Source of the DNA: Candidatus Bipolaricaulota bacterium
GTDB taxonomy: Bacteria; Bipolaricaulota; Bipolaricaulia; M55B111
Assembly: GCA_018335015.1 (NCBI GenBank)
Contig: JAGXKX010000005.1
Location: forward strand, 1 to 50,012
Direction: 5' to 3'
DNA: 50,012 nt
The notes below the pieces were generated by a model, which worked only from the letters and a program-made list of their open reading frames with translations, searched no databases and had not been told where the DNA came from. This document shows, piece after piece, positions 27,583 to 35,632 of this stretch. Within the stretch, counting starts at the first letter, position 1. The number at the start of each line of letters is the position of its first letter. The translations under genes and the position numbers were made by a program.

Positions 27583-27759
27583 ATGCGAAGAGTCAATTGG
27601 ACAATAACGGAAAAACAGCACAAGGAACTACAGAGATTATCCCGAGAGACTGGCCTTCCTATATCAGAGCTGGTCAGGCGTTCTCTGGATAAATACCTAG
27701 GTCTGGTGGGGGAAGAGCCTTTGAATGGACTTGAAGAAGAGGACCGAGGTTCGGAATAG
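27583..27759 (+). CDS. Small ribbon-helix-helix DNA-binding protein
   Basis: 58 residues, too short for common gene finders. It reads MRRVNWTITEKQHKELQRLS at the N-terminus, then SRETGLPISELVRRSLDKYL: a beta strand followed by two helices, the Arc/CopG (RHH) fold of dimeric transcription repressors. The remaining 18 residues are acidic. There is no SD, and the promoter places the transcription start almost at the ATG. It lies 60 bases upstream of, and in the same frame as, the nicotinate phosphoribosyltransferase gene, suggesting autoregulation and control of NAD salvage. An antitoxin role is possible but no toxin gene is next to it. Confidence 0.75.
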   Translation: MRRVNWTITEKQHKELQRLSRETGLPISELVRRSLDKYLGLVGEEPLNGLEEEDRGSE

Positions 27760-27819
27760 ACTGTCTTACTCCCTACCGGAGCAGTCACGGAGAAGTCGAA
27801 GGAAGTAGAGGAGGTCAAC

Positions 27820-28980
27820 ATTTTTAATATTGCCACTTCAGAAGAGATAAAAAACGGAGAAATTACCGACGTATATTTCGAAAGAACTCAAAGGATTCTG
27901 GAAGAAAATAATATCGATAAAAATGTTAGAATGGAAGTAAGAACGAAGAGCGTGCCGGGAAAAGGTCCTGGTGTACTCTCCGGGCTCGACGAGGTTACTC
28001 AGCTACTCGAAGGTACAAGCAACTCCGTCTGGTCGATTCCGGAGGGAAGTGTTTTTCTGCCTTACGAACCGGTAATGATAATTGAGGGCCAGTATCGGGA
28101 CTTCTCTCCCCTGGAAACTCCCCTACTGGGTCTCCTATGCCAGGCAAGCGGTATTTCTACTAAGGCGCGGGTCGTAAAGGAAGCGGCAAAGGATAATCCC
28201 GTATTCCACTTTGGGTCTCGAAGAATGCATCCGTCCATTGCTCCGATGATCGGCCGCAGTGCCTATATAGGGGGATGTGCCGGAGTGGCAGTCTCGAAGA
28301 CAGCCAAACAGCTGGGTCTGAAACCGGTCGGTACTATCCCACACGCCCTAATCCTAATACTGGAGGATTCCACCACCGCCACGGGAATGTTCGAAAAAAT
28401 CTTCAGCGATGAGGTAAACACCGTTGCCCTGGTAGATACGTTTGGCGACGAAAAGTTCGAAGCACTGGAAAACGCCGATTTAATCGAAGGGCTGAACGCA
28501 GTTAGACTGGACACTCCTTCTTCCCGCCGCGGGGACATGAAGGAAATAGCCAGAGAAGTCAGGTGGGAACTGGACCTCCATGGATTTTCCGACGTTGATA
28601 TCTTCATTTCAGGAGGGCTGGACGAAGAAAGTATCCCCGCTCTCAACGAGGTCGCGGACGCATACGGAGTCGGTACTGCCATATCAAACGCTCCGGTAGT
28701 CGATTTCTCTCTGGATATAGTAGAAATAGAAGGGGAGCCCGTATCCAAGCGGGGCAAGAAGTCCGGCGCCAAGCAACTTTACCTTTGTGGCAACTGTGGC
28801 GAAAGGCTGGTAAGGACGTTTGGAGAAACAGCCCTAAAATGTCCCAGCTGCGACGAAAGAGCGGAACCGATCATGGAAAAAATTATCGAAAACGGGGACG
28901 TGCTTAAAGAGCCCCAGACGGCAAAAAAGATAAGAGATTATTCGATTTCTCAACCATTTATCGCGGAACACCGGGCTTAG
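27820..28980 (+). CDS. Nicotinate phosphoribosyltransferase, probable ATT start
   Basis: 386 residues from ATT 27820. It converts nicotinate and PRPP to nicotinate mononucleotide in NAD salvage. Homology to the archaeal-type, zinc-containing NAPRTase begins upstream of the first ATG (27931): FNIATSEEIKNGEITDVYFE is the expected N-terminus. No ATG, GTG or TTG lies in frame between the preceding stop TAG (27757) and 27931. A strong SD, AGAGGAGGT (27807-27815), is spaced five bases from ATT 27820, which falls exactly where homologues have their Met. Core motifs: FGSRRMHPSIAPMI and the glycine-rich SGGLDE; the C-terminus holds a zinc ribbon (CGNC and CPSC). Confidence 0.88.
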   Translation: MFNIATSEEIKNGEITDVYFERTQRILEENNIDKNVRMEVRTKSVPGKGPGVLSGLDEVTQLLEGTSNSVWSIPEGSVFLPYEPVMIIEGQYRDFSPLETPLLGLLCQASGISTKARVVKEAAKDNPVFHFGSRRMHPSIAPMIGRSAYIGGCAGVAVSKTAKQLGLKPVGTIPHALILILEDSTTATGMFEKIFSDEVNTVALVDTFGDEKFEALENADLIEGLNAVRLDTPSSRRGDMKEIAREVRWELDLHGFSDVDIFISGGLDEESIPALNEVADAYGVGTAISNAPVVDFSLDIVEIEGEPVSKRGKKSGAKQLYLCGNCGERLVRTFGETALKCPSCDERAEPIMEKIIENGDVLKEPQTAKKIRDYSISQPFIAEHRA

Positions 28981-28999
28981 CGAAAAAGTCCGGGTTCTT
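28971..28999 (+). terminator. Candidate terminator of the RHH-NAPRTase unit
   Basis: CCGGGCTT / AAGTCCGG (one G-U pair), seven-base loop, then GTTCTT. The stem overlaps the NAPRTase stop codon. The U tract is weak. Confidence 0.45.
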
Positions 29000-29128
29000 G
29001 ACTGGTTTGTTAGCCGGCGACTCACCAAGGTTCAATATACTATACTTGGTTACGATTTCAAAACCCTGACGGTCCGACAAGTTGCATTAGACCATTAGAT
29101 TTCCAACAATTATCTCGAGGTGATTTAG

Positions 29129-29875
29129 GTGAATTTTTCGAAGAGAAATTTAGTAATTTTCTCTCTTGTCTTACTATTGGTTACGCCCACTCTCGGAGTT
29201 CTGGCTCAGGAAGACGGGGCCGAGCAGCAATCAGGTCAGCAAGGACAACCCACTGTCTTAGCGACGGTAAACGGATCGGAGATAACTGATCAGCAACTAT
29301 CACAAAGGACTCAGGTGTATCAGATAATCATGACCCTCTCCCGGCAGTTCAGGTCTTTTGCGCAGTTCCTGATGACCAGCGAAGCCGGCAATACTTTCCT
29401 GACAGAATATCGAAAATACATGCTGGAAAATCTAATTGAGCAGGAGTTACAGCTACAGAAGATGGACGAACTCGGGATAGAGGTTAACGACGAGGAAATC
29501 CAGGAGCAAATTGATAACATTATCGAAAATAACGACCAGTTCGAGGACGAAAAAAGCCTCGAGGATTACCTGAAGAACAATCAAAATATGTCCCTTGACG
29601 ATCTTAAAGCGAGTATAAGACAAAACCTCAGGCAACAAAAACTGAGGGAAGAAGTAACCGGGCAAGTAGAGGTAACCGAAGAAGAAATAACTTCCTTTTA
29701 CGAACAAAACAAGCAGAATTATACGGACGATGAAGGCAACGTAAAGCCCCTAGAGGAAGTAAGAGATCAGATCGAAGGAACAATAAGAAATCAGAAGGGT
29801 AATGAAGCCTGGACCAATTGGCTCGAAGAGGTCAAAGAGGAAGCATCGATAGAGAAAAACCTAGAAAACTTATAA
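29129..29875 (+). CDS. Exported SurA-N-like chaperone without PPIase domain
   Basis: 248 residues. GTG start with GAGGTGAT upstream. A signal peptide (about 1-26, ending VLAQ) is followed by a Gln-rich linker and a SurA/PrsA-type N-terminal chaperone region: VLATVNGSEITDQQLSQR, LIEQELQLQKMDELGIEV and TEEEITSFYEQNKQNY. Family members of this fold usually carry a parvulin domain between these parts; here there is none, so it is likely a holdase for secreted proteins rather than an isomerase. It may act outside the membrane alongside SecA-exported proteins. It has no operon partner and ends before a strong inverted repeat. Confidence 0.83.
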   Translation: MNFSKRNLVIFSLVLLLVTPTLGVLAQEDGAEQQSGQQGQPTVLATVNGSEITDQQLSQRTQVYQIIMTLSRQFRSFAQFLMTSEAGNTFLTEYRKYMLENLIEQELQLQKMDELGIEVNDEEIQEQIDNIIENNDQFEDEKSLEDYLKNNQNMSLDDLKASIRQNLRQQKLREEVTGQVEVTEEEITSFYEQNKQNYTDDEGNVKPLEEVRDQIEGTIRNQKGNEAWTNWLEEVKEEASIEKNLENL

Positions 29876-29908
29876 CCCCGGGTCGCTTATTCCGAAAGTC
29901 TATAAATA

Positions 29909-29956
29909 ATTCCAAGAAGAGCACACGACTTTACGTGCAGGTGCTCTTCTTGGAAT
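29909..29956. terminator. Perfect 16-bp inverted repeat, likely bidirectional terminator
   Basis: ATTCCAAGAAGAGCAC (29909-29924) pairs perfectly with GTGCTCTTCTTGGAAT (29941-29956), 16-base loop, between the convergent chaperone and ddl genes. There is no U-run on the plus side, so termination could be factor-assisted. Confidence 0.6.
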
Positions 29957-30042
29957 CTTACTCTATTCAATGAATTTCTCTTTATAAGTTTCCTGAGCTT
30001 CCATGATGGATCTCTTCTTTAGACTACCTCCTGAAAAACCTA

Positions 30043-30990
30043 TCAATCCAGAGCAGAGATTGCCATCCTTTCTACAAGCTCACCGAAATCAATCCCTGCC
30101 TCCCTGGCCGCCTGAGGAAGGTCGCTAGTTTCGGTCATTCCAGGCAAAGTGTTTACTTCCAGGCCGTAGATTTCTTTCTCCTGACCAAGCATGAAATCAA
30201 CTCGACTATATCCCCTGCATTCGAATTCAGAATGGGCACGAAGAGCCTGATCCTTTACCGATTCCGCCAGGCTATCTGGTACCCGAGCCGGACAGATGAA
30301 CTCCGTTTCGCCGGGTGTATACTTTGCCGTGAAGTTAAAAAAACGTTCCCGCTCGACATTCATCTCAACCAGAGGTAAGGGGGTAGGTTCTCCATCCTCA
30401 TCCAGAACACCGGCCGTGACCTCCTTGCCGTCAATGTATTCCTCGATAAACAGGCGTCCGTATTCGGTCCTAACCTGATCTATTTTCTCAATCAGGTCCT
30501 CCTCGTTATCCGCTATCTCCACTCCTCGACTGGAACCTTCACCGACAGGTTTTACGATTACTGGATACGTTAGCTCGTCCGAAACCAGATCAATCAGCAG
30601 AGAGAAGGAGCGGCCCGCTCCTTCTACGTAGTCAGGGGTCTTGATCGAAGCCCGGCGAAAAGCCTCCTTGGAATATAACTTATTCATTGCGATCGAACTT
30701 CCCAGAGGACCCGTTCCCGTATAGGCAATATCCAGGATATCGAGTAAAGCCTGTATAGTACCGTCCTCGCCAATACCGCCGTGAAGTGTGTTAAACACGA
30801 TATCTGCATCCACTACCAGGTCCAGAATTTCGTCCTCGTGGCTGAATTCTCCCTTGATAGGATTAAACTCTTTCCTTCCCTTTTTCAGCGCTTCGTAAAC
30901 GTTATTACCACTCTTTAACGAGACTTCCCGCTCTGAGGAAGTACCTCCCATGAGAACACAAATGTCAAGTTCCTCGTCGAGCTTGACCAT
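30043..30990 (-). CDS. ddl: D-alanine--D-alanine ligase
   Basis: 315 residues from ATG 30990, which has AAAGGAG eight bases upstream; the longer frame from TTG 31008 would swallow that SD. An ATP-grasp enzyme that makes the D-Ala-D-Ala end of peptidoglycan precursors. Motifs: MGGTSSEREVSLKSG, FNTLHGGIGEDG, PVIVKPVGEGSSRGV, and LEVNTLPGMTETSD near the C-terminus. Presence implies a peptidoglycan wall. It is transcribed alone from its own promoter. Confidence 0.96.
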   Translation of the reverse strand: MVKLDEELDICVLMGGTSSEREVSLKSGNNVYEALKKGRKEFNPIKGEFSHEDEILDLVVDADIVFNTLHGGIGEDGTIQALLDILDIAYTGTGPLGSSIAMNKLYSKEAFRRASIKTPDYVEGAGRSFSLLIDLVSDELTYPVIVKPVGEGSSRGVEIADNEEDLIEKIDQVRTEYGRLFIEEYIDGKEVTAGVLDEDGEPTPLPLVEMNVERERFFNFTAKYTPGETEFICPARVPDSLAESVKDQALRAHSEFECRGYSRVDFMLGQEKEIYGLEVNTLPGMTETSDLPQAAREAGIDFGELVERMAISALD

Positions 30991-31026
30991 AAAAGTTTCT
31001 CCTTTCAAAAGTTTATTTACAGGTTA

Positions 31027-31054
31027 ATAGTAATTTCTCCCCGATAAAAGTCAA
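31027..31054 (-). promoter_or_regulatory. Promoter of ddl
   Basis: Minus-strand TTGACT (31054-31049), 16-base spacer, TACTAT (31032-31027), 37 bases upstream of the ddl ATG. The -35 overlaps the base of the 31041-31089 hairpin. Confidence 0.6.
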
Positions 31055-31089
31055 GAACCCCGCCGCCCCAAGGGACGGGGCTTTATCGG
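31041..31089 (-). terminator. GC-rich two-part hairpin, probable terminator
   Basis: An outer CCGATAAAAG / CTTTATCGG pairing (one bulge) encloses CCCCG / CGGGG. On the minus strand the GC core is followed by TTCTTGACTTTT. It would end transcription coming from the folD side just before the ddl promoter. Confidence 0.55.
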
Positions 31090-31133
31090 CAAGTGTTGAT
31101 AAAAGAAAGACTACGGGAACCCAATTCGAAAAT

Positions 31134-31159
31134 AAAAAAATCCCCTCAGTAAAAGGAAT
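31134..31159 (-). terminator. Minus-strand Rho-independent terminator in gene-free region
   Basis: On the minus strand ATTCCTT (31159-31153), six-base loop, AGGGGAT (31146-31140, two G-U pairs), then a run of six or seven T. It ends the candidate structured RNA described next. Confidence 0.6.
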
Positions 31160-31371
31160 ATTTGGAATCTCCACTACTCAATTCTTTTTCCATCGTACGA
31201 AAGCGAAACTTAATTCATGAAGGTTGACTTCATTTTTCACCTACTAGCTCTCCACCCCTAACCTGGCAACTAATTTAACCTTTAAAACTCAGCAGTATAG
31301 GTAATCCGGCAGCCAGGTAAGAGGTGGAAAGGGTTATTCGGGCTAGTGATCTAAATCCGCCGTTGGTGAAA
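31134..31371 (-). ncRNA. Candidate structured non-coding RNA or folD-operon 3' element
   Basis: The 404 bases between ddl and folD contain no supportable ORF. Instead 31235-31371 can fold as one long rod: TTTCACC/GGTGAAA (31235-31241 with 31365-31371), ACTAGC/GCTAGT (31243-31248 with 31342-31347) and a 16-pair arm (31252-31267 with 31312-31327) closed by a 44-base loop. A further perfect hairpin ATGAAG/CTTCAT lies at 31217-31233, and a U-tailed terminator ends at 31134. The arm has one C-A mismatch on plus that becomes G-U on minus, favouring the minus strand. No known RNA class was recognised (I compared mentally with tmRNA, RNase P, 6S and T-box signatures). Confidence 0.5.
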
Positions 31372-31412
31372 GAACTGAGCACTAATTAGTGAAAAAAAAT
31401 AACTTATTAGAA

Positions 31413-32294
31413 TTAACCCTGGAGCAACCTCGCGGCCTTAACCGTATTCGACATTATCAGGGTGGTAGTCATCGGTCCGACTCCTCCCGGAACCGGTGTT
31501 ATCCGGGATGCTTTCTCCTTCACGTTATCGTAATCCACGTCACCGGTTATGCCGCTCTCTGTCTCGTTTATTCCTACGTCCACCACCACGGTCCCTTCAG
31601 AGATCATATCAGCGGTTATAAAGTTCTTTTTACCCACTGAAGAACAAACAATATCCGCTCGCCGGGTCTTTTCTGGCAGATCGCCCGCCTGATATTCGCA
31701 GAGCGAAACCGTCGCATAGCCTTCCCGCAAAGCGAGCAGCGAAAGCGGGAGTCCAACAGCCCCGCCCCCAACGACGAGAAATTCCTTACCGGCAAGATCG
31801 ATATCCGAATACTTCAGTATTTCCATTACCGCGTAAGGGGTCGCCGGCAGCATGACTTCCGGATCATCCTTCAGGTCTTCGTAACTCGCCCTGACAGCTC
31901 CTCCCGAAAGCAACTTTCCGCTATTTGCCGGATTAATGCAGTCCACGTCCTTCTTCGGGTTTATCTCGTCCCTCAATTCTCCGATGTCCAGTCCCTCGGG
32001 TAATGGTAACTCGATAAATAACCCGTGAACGGACGGGTCTCCGTTTAACTCCCTTATCTTACTTACTAAATCTTCATTCGAAATACCCTCTTCTAGCTTG
32101 ACTCCTTTGTAATCTATCCCTAAATCCTCGGCCAGTTTCTTCTTCGTTCGGTAGTAAACCTTTGCTCCCGGATCATTGCCGACGAGAACGGGAGCAATTG
32201 CCGGTTGCACTCCCTCTTCTTTTAGACTTTCTACTTCCTGTTTCAGTTCTTCTCTGTAAGTTTCCGCTATTTGATTACCGTCTATCTTTGACAT
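31413..32294 (-). CDS. folD: Divergent methylene-THF dehydrogenase/cyclohydrolase (FolD-like)
   Basis: 293 residues from ATG 32294 (CAGGAGGGA just upstream). FolD interconverts methylene-, methenyl- and 10-formyl-THF. The fold is clear: catalytic Lys at about 51 (YYRTKKKLAEDLG), KDVDCINPANSG, and PVPGGVGPMTTTL. But the conserved Gln of VQLPLP, needed for cyclohydrolase activity, is Glu95 (IELPLP), and the NADP loop (usually GxSxxVGxP) is shortened to GGGAVGLP (about 176-183), with CEY replacing the usual His/Arg-Ser region. Cofactor and activity may differ. It is the last gene of the C1 operon. Confidence 0.88.
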   Translation of the reverse strand: MSKIDGNQIAETYREELKQEVESLKEEGVQPAIAPVLVGNDPGAKVYYRTKKKLAEDLGIDYKGVKLEEGISNEDLVSKIRELNGDPSVHGLFIELPLPEGLDIGELRDEINPKKDVDCINPANSGKLLSGGAVRASYEDLKDDPEVMLPATPYAVMEILKYSDIDLAGKEFLVVGGGAVGLPLSLLALREGYATVSLCEYQAGDLPEKTRRADIVCSSVGKKNFITADMISEGTVVVDVGINETESGITGDVDYDNVKEKASRITPVPGGVGPMTTTLIMSNTVKAARLLQG

Positions 32295-32308
32295 TGTCCC
32301 TCCTGGCG

Positions 32309-32878
32309 TCACATGTTGTTTTTCTCACTAATAAGAGTCAGGGCTTCGTCCCTGGCCGCCTTATCCGTCTTGAATTTGCCCCTTATCGCAGAAGTAACCA
32401 TTTTGGAGCCCGGTTTTTTTACTCCCCTTATCGTCATGCATAAGTGCTCCGCTCGTATTTTAACCAGAACTCCATAAGGTTCGATTTTTTCCATTAGAAC
32501 GTCGGCCACCTGAGATGTCAATCTCTCTTGAATATGCGGCCTGCTGGATGCGGTTTCCAGAGCTCGCGCCAGCTTACTCGCACCGACAATTCTGCCGTTT
32601 TTGGGCATGTAAACGATACTTGCTTCACCCATAATCGGAAGCAGGTGGTGCTCGCACAGGGACTGGAATGGTATGTCATCGAGCACCACCATCTCCTTAT
32701 AATCTTCCTGGAAAAACGTCGAAACCTCTTTACCCGGGTCGGTACCTATCCCGGAACAGATCTCTTCCATCATCCGGGCGACTCTCTCCGGAGTCTCTTT
32801 TAACCCGGGCCTGTGGAGGTCTTCTCCTATTCCTTCCAGTATTAATTCTGTTCCCTTGGCTATCTTTTCTCTGTCCAT
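32309..32878 (-). CDS. folE: GTP cyclohydrolase I
   Basis: 189 residues. First step of folate (tetrahydropterin) synthesis from GTP. Zinc and active-site residues are visible in SLCEHHLLP (Cys, two His) and AEHLCMTIRGVKKPGS (second Cys). ATG follows GGAG. It stands 21 bases after fhs and 14 bases before folD, so cofactor supply is transcribed with cofactor use. Confidence 0.96.
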   Translation of the reverse strand: MDREKIAKGTELILEGIGEDLHRPGLKETPERVARMMEEICSGIGTDPGKEVSTFFQEDYKEMVVLDDIPFQSLCEHHLLPIMGEASIVYMPKNGRIVGASKLARALETASSRPHIQERLTSQVADVLMEKIEPYGVLVKIRAEHLCMTIRGVKKPGSKMVTSAIRGKFKTDKAARDEALTLISEKNNM

Positions 32879-32899
32879 TTATTCTCCAAGATCTTTATA

Positions 32900-34633
32900 T
32901 TAGAATAAGCCTTCTACGTTGCCTTCTTCGTCAATATCTACGTCTTCGTAAGCGGGTTCGGACGGAAGGCCTGGCATGGTACTCATCTCTCCGCACAACG
33001 GGTAGACGAAACCTGCACCCACGCTAGCTCTAACCTCGCGAACCGGCAGGGTAAAGCCAGTCGGCACGCCCTTCTTCTTCGGGTCGTGCGAGAGTGACAG
33101 GTGGGTCTTCGCCATGCAAATCGGCAGATCGCCAAAGCCAGATTCCTCGTAGTCCTTTATTTGCTTTTCCGCTTTGTTCGCGTATTCGACTCCTTCGGCA
33201 CCGTAGATTTCCGTGGCGATGGTTTCTATCTTCTCTTTGATGGATTTATCCAGGTCGTAGAGGAACTCGAAGTTGGACTCTTCTTCAGTAGCCTGGACAG
33301 TAGCTTCGGCAAGATCGACCGCTCCCTCTCCACCATCGGTGAAGTGGTTTGACTCTACGGCGTCGAACGCGCCCGCTTCCAGCGCCTTTTCCTTTACCAG
33401 TTCTACTTCCTTGTCCGTGTCGGTGTGGAACCTGTTTACGGCAACCACAACCGGCACGCCGAATTTCTGGGCAATTTCTATGTTTTTAGCGAGGTTTTTT
33501 GTGCCTTTTTCGAGTAATTCCAGGTTTTCTTCTTTGTATACCGGGTCAAGTTCCTTACCTGCTACGACTTCAGGACCTCCACCGTGAGTTTTAAGTGCTC
33601 TCACAGTGGCAACGAGTACGACTGCGTCGGGTACGTTGCCGCTGTACCGACATTTGATATTGAAGAACTTCTCCATGCCGATATCAGCACCAAAGCCGGA
33701 TTCCGTAACTACGTAATCGGCAAGCTTTAGCCCAACCATGTCGGCCAGGTTGGAGCTATTGCCGTGAGCTATATTTGCAAACGGGCCGGCGTGGACGAAT
33801 GCTGGTTGGCCTTCCAAGGTCTGGAGCAGGTTGGGCTTTACGGTATCCTTCATAAGTACTGTCGCCGCTCCCGCCGCTCCGAGATCTTCTGCCGTAACCG
33901 GTTCTCCATCCCAGGAATATCCGAGAACGATCTTACCGATTCTCTCTCTGAGGTCATGAAGACCGTCCGTCAGTCCGAGTATCGCCATTAGCTCGGAAGC
34001 GACTGTGATGTCGAAAGCACTTTCTCTGGGGTAACCGTCCCACTTGCCGCCAAGGCCGACGTTTATGTTTCGCAGGGCCCGGTCGTTGAGGTCAACAACT
34101 CTATTCCACGTTATGGAGTATGGATTGATATCCAACTTCTCCTTGCCCTTCTCTTTCCACGCTTCGTCAGAGTAGTTCCGCTCGTGCATCAACCGGGCGT
34201 CTAGCGCTGCCGCTATAAGGTTGTGGGCCGCTCCTATGGCGTGAATATCCCCGGTGAGGTGGAGGTTAAAATCTTCCATCGGGATTACCTGCGAGTAACC
34301 TCCTCCAGCTGCTCCACCCTTGATGCCGAATGTCGGTCCCTGGGAAGGCTGGCGAATTGCAGTCATCACTTTCTTTCCAATCTTCCCCAGAGCCTGGGTT
34401 AGTCCGATATTCGTCGTAGTCTTTCCTTCGCCCAGGGGAGTCGGCTGGATAGCCGTCACGTCGATATATTTGCCATCCGGTTCTTCTTTTCTATCCTCGT
34501 ACGCATCGAGTTTCACTTTTGCCTTGTAGTCGCCGTAAAGTTCTAACTCGTCCCGGCTAAGTCCTACTTTTTTCGCAATTTCTTTTATTGGCTTTAAGTC
34601 AGCCGATTGAGCGATTTCAATATCGCTTTTCAT
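32900..34633 (-). CDS. fhs: Formate--tetrahydrofolate ligase
   Basis: 577 residues, slightly longer than the usual 556. It interconverts formate + THF + ATP with 10-formyl-THF; in reverse it yields ATP. Signatures: TPLGEGKTT (P-loop, about 67-75), [29 protein letters not shown], and [15 protein letters not shown] near the end. The C-terminus carries a short acidic tail. SD AGGAGGT. Gene order mtgA-fhs-folE-folD places it on the branch leading from methyl-THF or methylene-THF to formate. Confidence 0.97.
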   Translation of the reverse strand: MKSDIEIAQSADLKPIKEIAKKVGLSRDELELYGDYKAKVKLDAYEDRKEEPDGKYIDVTAIQPTPLGEGKTTTNIGLTQALGKIGKKVMTAIRQPSQGPTFGIKGGAAGGGYSQVIPMEDFNLHLTGDIHAIGAAHNLIAAALDARLMHERNYSDEAWKEKGKEKLDINPYSITWNRVVDLNDRALRNINVGLGGKWDGYPRESAFDITVASELMAILGLTDGLHDLRERIGKIVLGYSWDGEPVTAEDLGAAGAATVLMKDTVKPNLLQTLEGQPAFVHAGPFANIAHGNSSNLADMVGLKLADYVVTESGFGADIGMEKFFNIKCRYSGNVPDAVVLVATVRALKTHGGGPEVVAGKELDPVYKEENLELLEKGTKNLAKNIEIAQKFGVPVVVAVNRFHTDTDKEVELVKEKALEAGAFDAVESNHFTDGGEGAVDLAEATVQATEEESNFEFLYDLDKSIKEKIETIATEIYGAEGVEYANKAEKQIKDYEESGFGDLPICMAKTHLSLSHDPKKKGVPTGFTLPVREVRASVGAGFVYPLCGEMSTMPGLPSEPAYEDVDIDEEGNVEGLF

Positions 34634-34731
34634 GAAATATACCTCCTGTTTGAATTAAGAATCGATCAAGATCCTAAATTTTTTTCGGCCTGCTTCCAGA
34701 CTGCCACCACGGGTACCGACATGGAATTCCA

Positions 34732-35517
34732 CTAATTGCCTCTCTTGTATTTAAGGTATTTTAGGCAATTTTTGTCCATGCCCAGAAGAGCCTCGGCAGC
34801 TTTTAGCGTATCCATCATGGGCTTGTCGGTCGGATCGATCAAAGCAGCGTCAAGCCCCGCCTCCAGCAACATAGCAAAAACGGTTCTGTTGATAAGCGCT
34901 CTGTCCGGAAGGCCAAAGGACATATTACTTAACCCGATATTTGTTTTTACACCAAACTTCTCCTTAATTTCCCTGACCGAGTCTATTACGTACCGTCCCT
35001 GTTCCTGATTGCTCCCTATCGTCATGGCTATAACGTCTATATAAAGCCGGTCCTCCTCTATCCCGAGACTGTCGCACTTTTTCAGCAACGCTTCCGTTTC
35101 GTTTAACCTGTCTTCTACCGTCTCGGGCATTCCTTCTTCTCCCATCGCTAAACCGATTATCTCGGCGTCGGAATCGGCCGCTACTTCTCTGGCCCTCGAT
35201 TTGTCTTCTTCGTTACTTATGGAGTTAATTACCGGCCTGTTTTCGACCTTCTCCAGGGCGAACTCCAGCACTTCCGGGTCCGGTGTATCTATACATATTC
35301 TGACGTCGTCGACTTCGTCTTCAACTAGATCGATCAGCCAATCCATGTCAGACTGTTCTTCTTCCATCGATTCCCCGGCATTAAGGTCAATTACGTCCGC
35401 CCCGGTTTCTGCTTGATCCCGAGCTAGCTTTCGAATGAGTTCCTCGTCCTTTTCCTTCAGGGCCTGCTTAACTTCGTCCCTAGTGGAATTGATTAATTCA
35501 CCAATTGTCAAGAACAT
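34732..35517 (-). CDS. mtgA: Methylcorrinoid:tetrahydrofolate methyltransferase, MtgA/AcsE-like
   Basis: 261 residues forming a pterin-binding TIM barrel like AcsE, MtrH-related MtgA and the MetH folate domain. Key stretches: MFLTIGELINSTRDEV, GADVIDLNAGE, ICIDTPDPEVLE, RPVINSIS and NIGLSNMSFGLP. Family members move the methyl group between a methylated corrinoid protein and THF. Because the corrinoid protein is encoded in the same operon and MttB-type enzymes lie upstream, I favour the catabolic direction to THF, as with MtgA of the glycine betaine system. AcsE of the Wood-Ljungdahl pathway is the alternative. SD GGAGGT. Confidence 0.85.
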   Translation of the reverse strand: MFLTIGELINSTRDEVKQALKEKDEELIRKLARDQAETGADVIDLNAGESMEEEQSDMDWLIDLVEDEVDDVRICIDTPDPEVLEFALEKVENRPVINSISNEEDKSRAREVAADSDAEIIGLAMGEEGMPETVEDRLNETEALLKKCDSLGIEEDRLYIDVIAMTIGSNQEQGRYVIDSVREIKEKFGVKTNIGLSNMSFGLPDRALINRTVFAMLLEAGLDAALIDPTDKPMMDTLKAAEALLGMDKNCLKYLKYKRGN

Positions 35518-35632
35518 AGATCTTTACCTCCAGATTTCAGGTTTTTCTTCTCAAGAAGTTTCTTTTTCCTTAACTTCCTAACGTTTAAACTACAACGGCG
35601 AATTATTACTTCATGCAATATGAAATCTCAGC

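Noticed and set aside
27583-28980. RHH gene and NAPRTase as a single fused gene broken by a false stop
   Set aside because: Each part has its own complete domain, the NAPRTase has a strong SD directly before ATT 27820, and homologues start at that point.
29963-30032. Minus-strand AGGAGG with a 13-codon frame after ddl
   Set aside because: The only ATG is too far from the SD and the peptide is tiny; probably a chance or decayed signal.
31041-31089. GC hairpin resembling an IS200/IS605 end
   Set aside because: No tnpA or tnpB remnant is nearby and the position fits a terminator before the ddl promoter better.
31235-31371. RNase P RNA, tmRNA, 6S RNA or T-box as identity of the structured region
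   Set aside because: Short stretches look vaguely similar (for example GAGGTGGAAAGGG and GGGGTGGA), but the core conserved motifs of these RNAs are not present in order.
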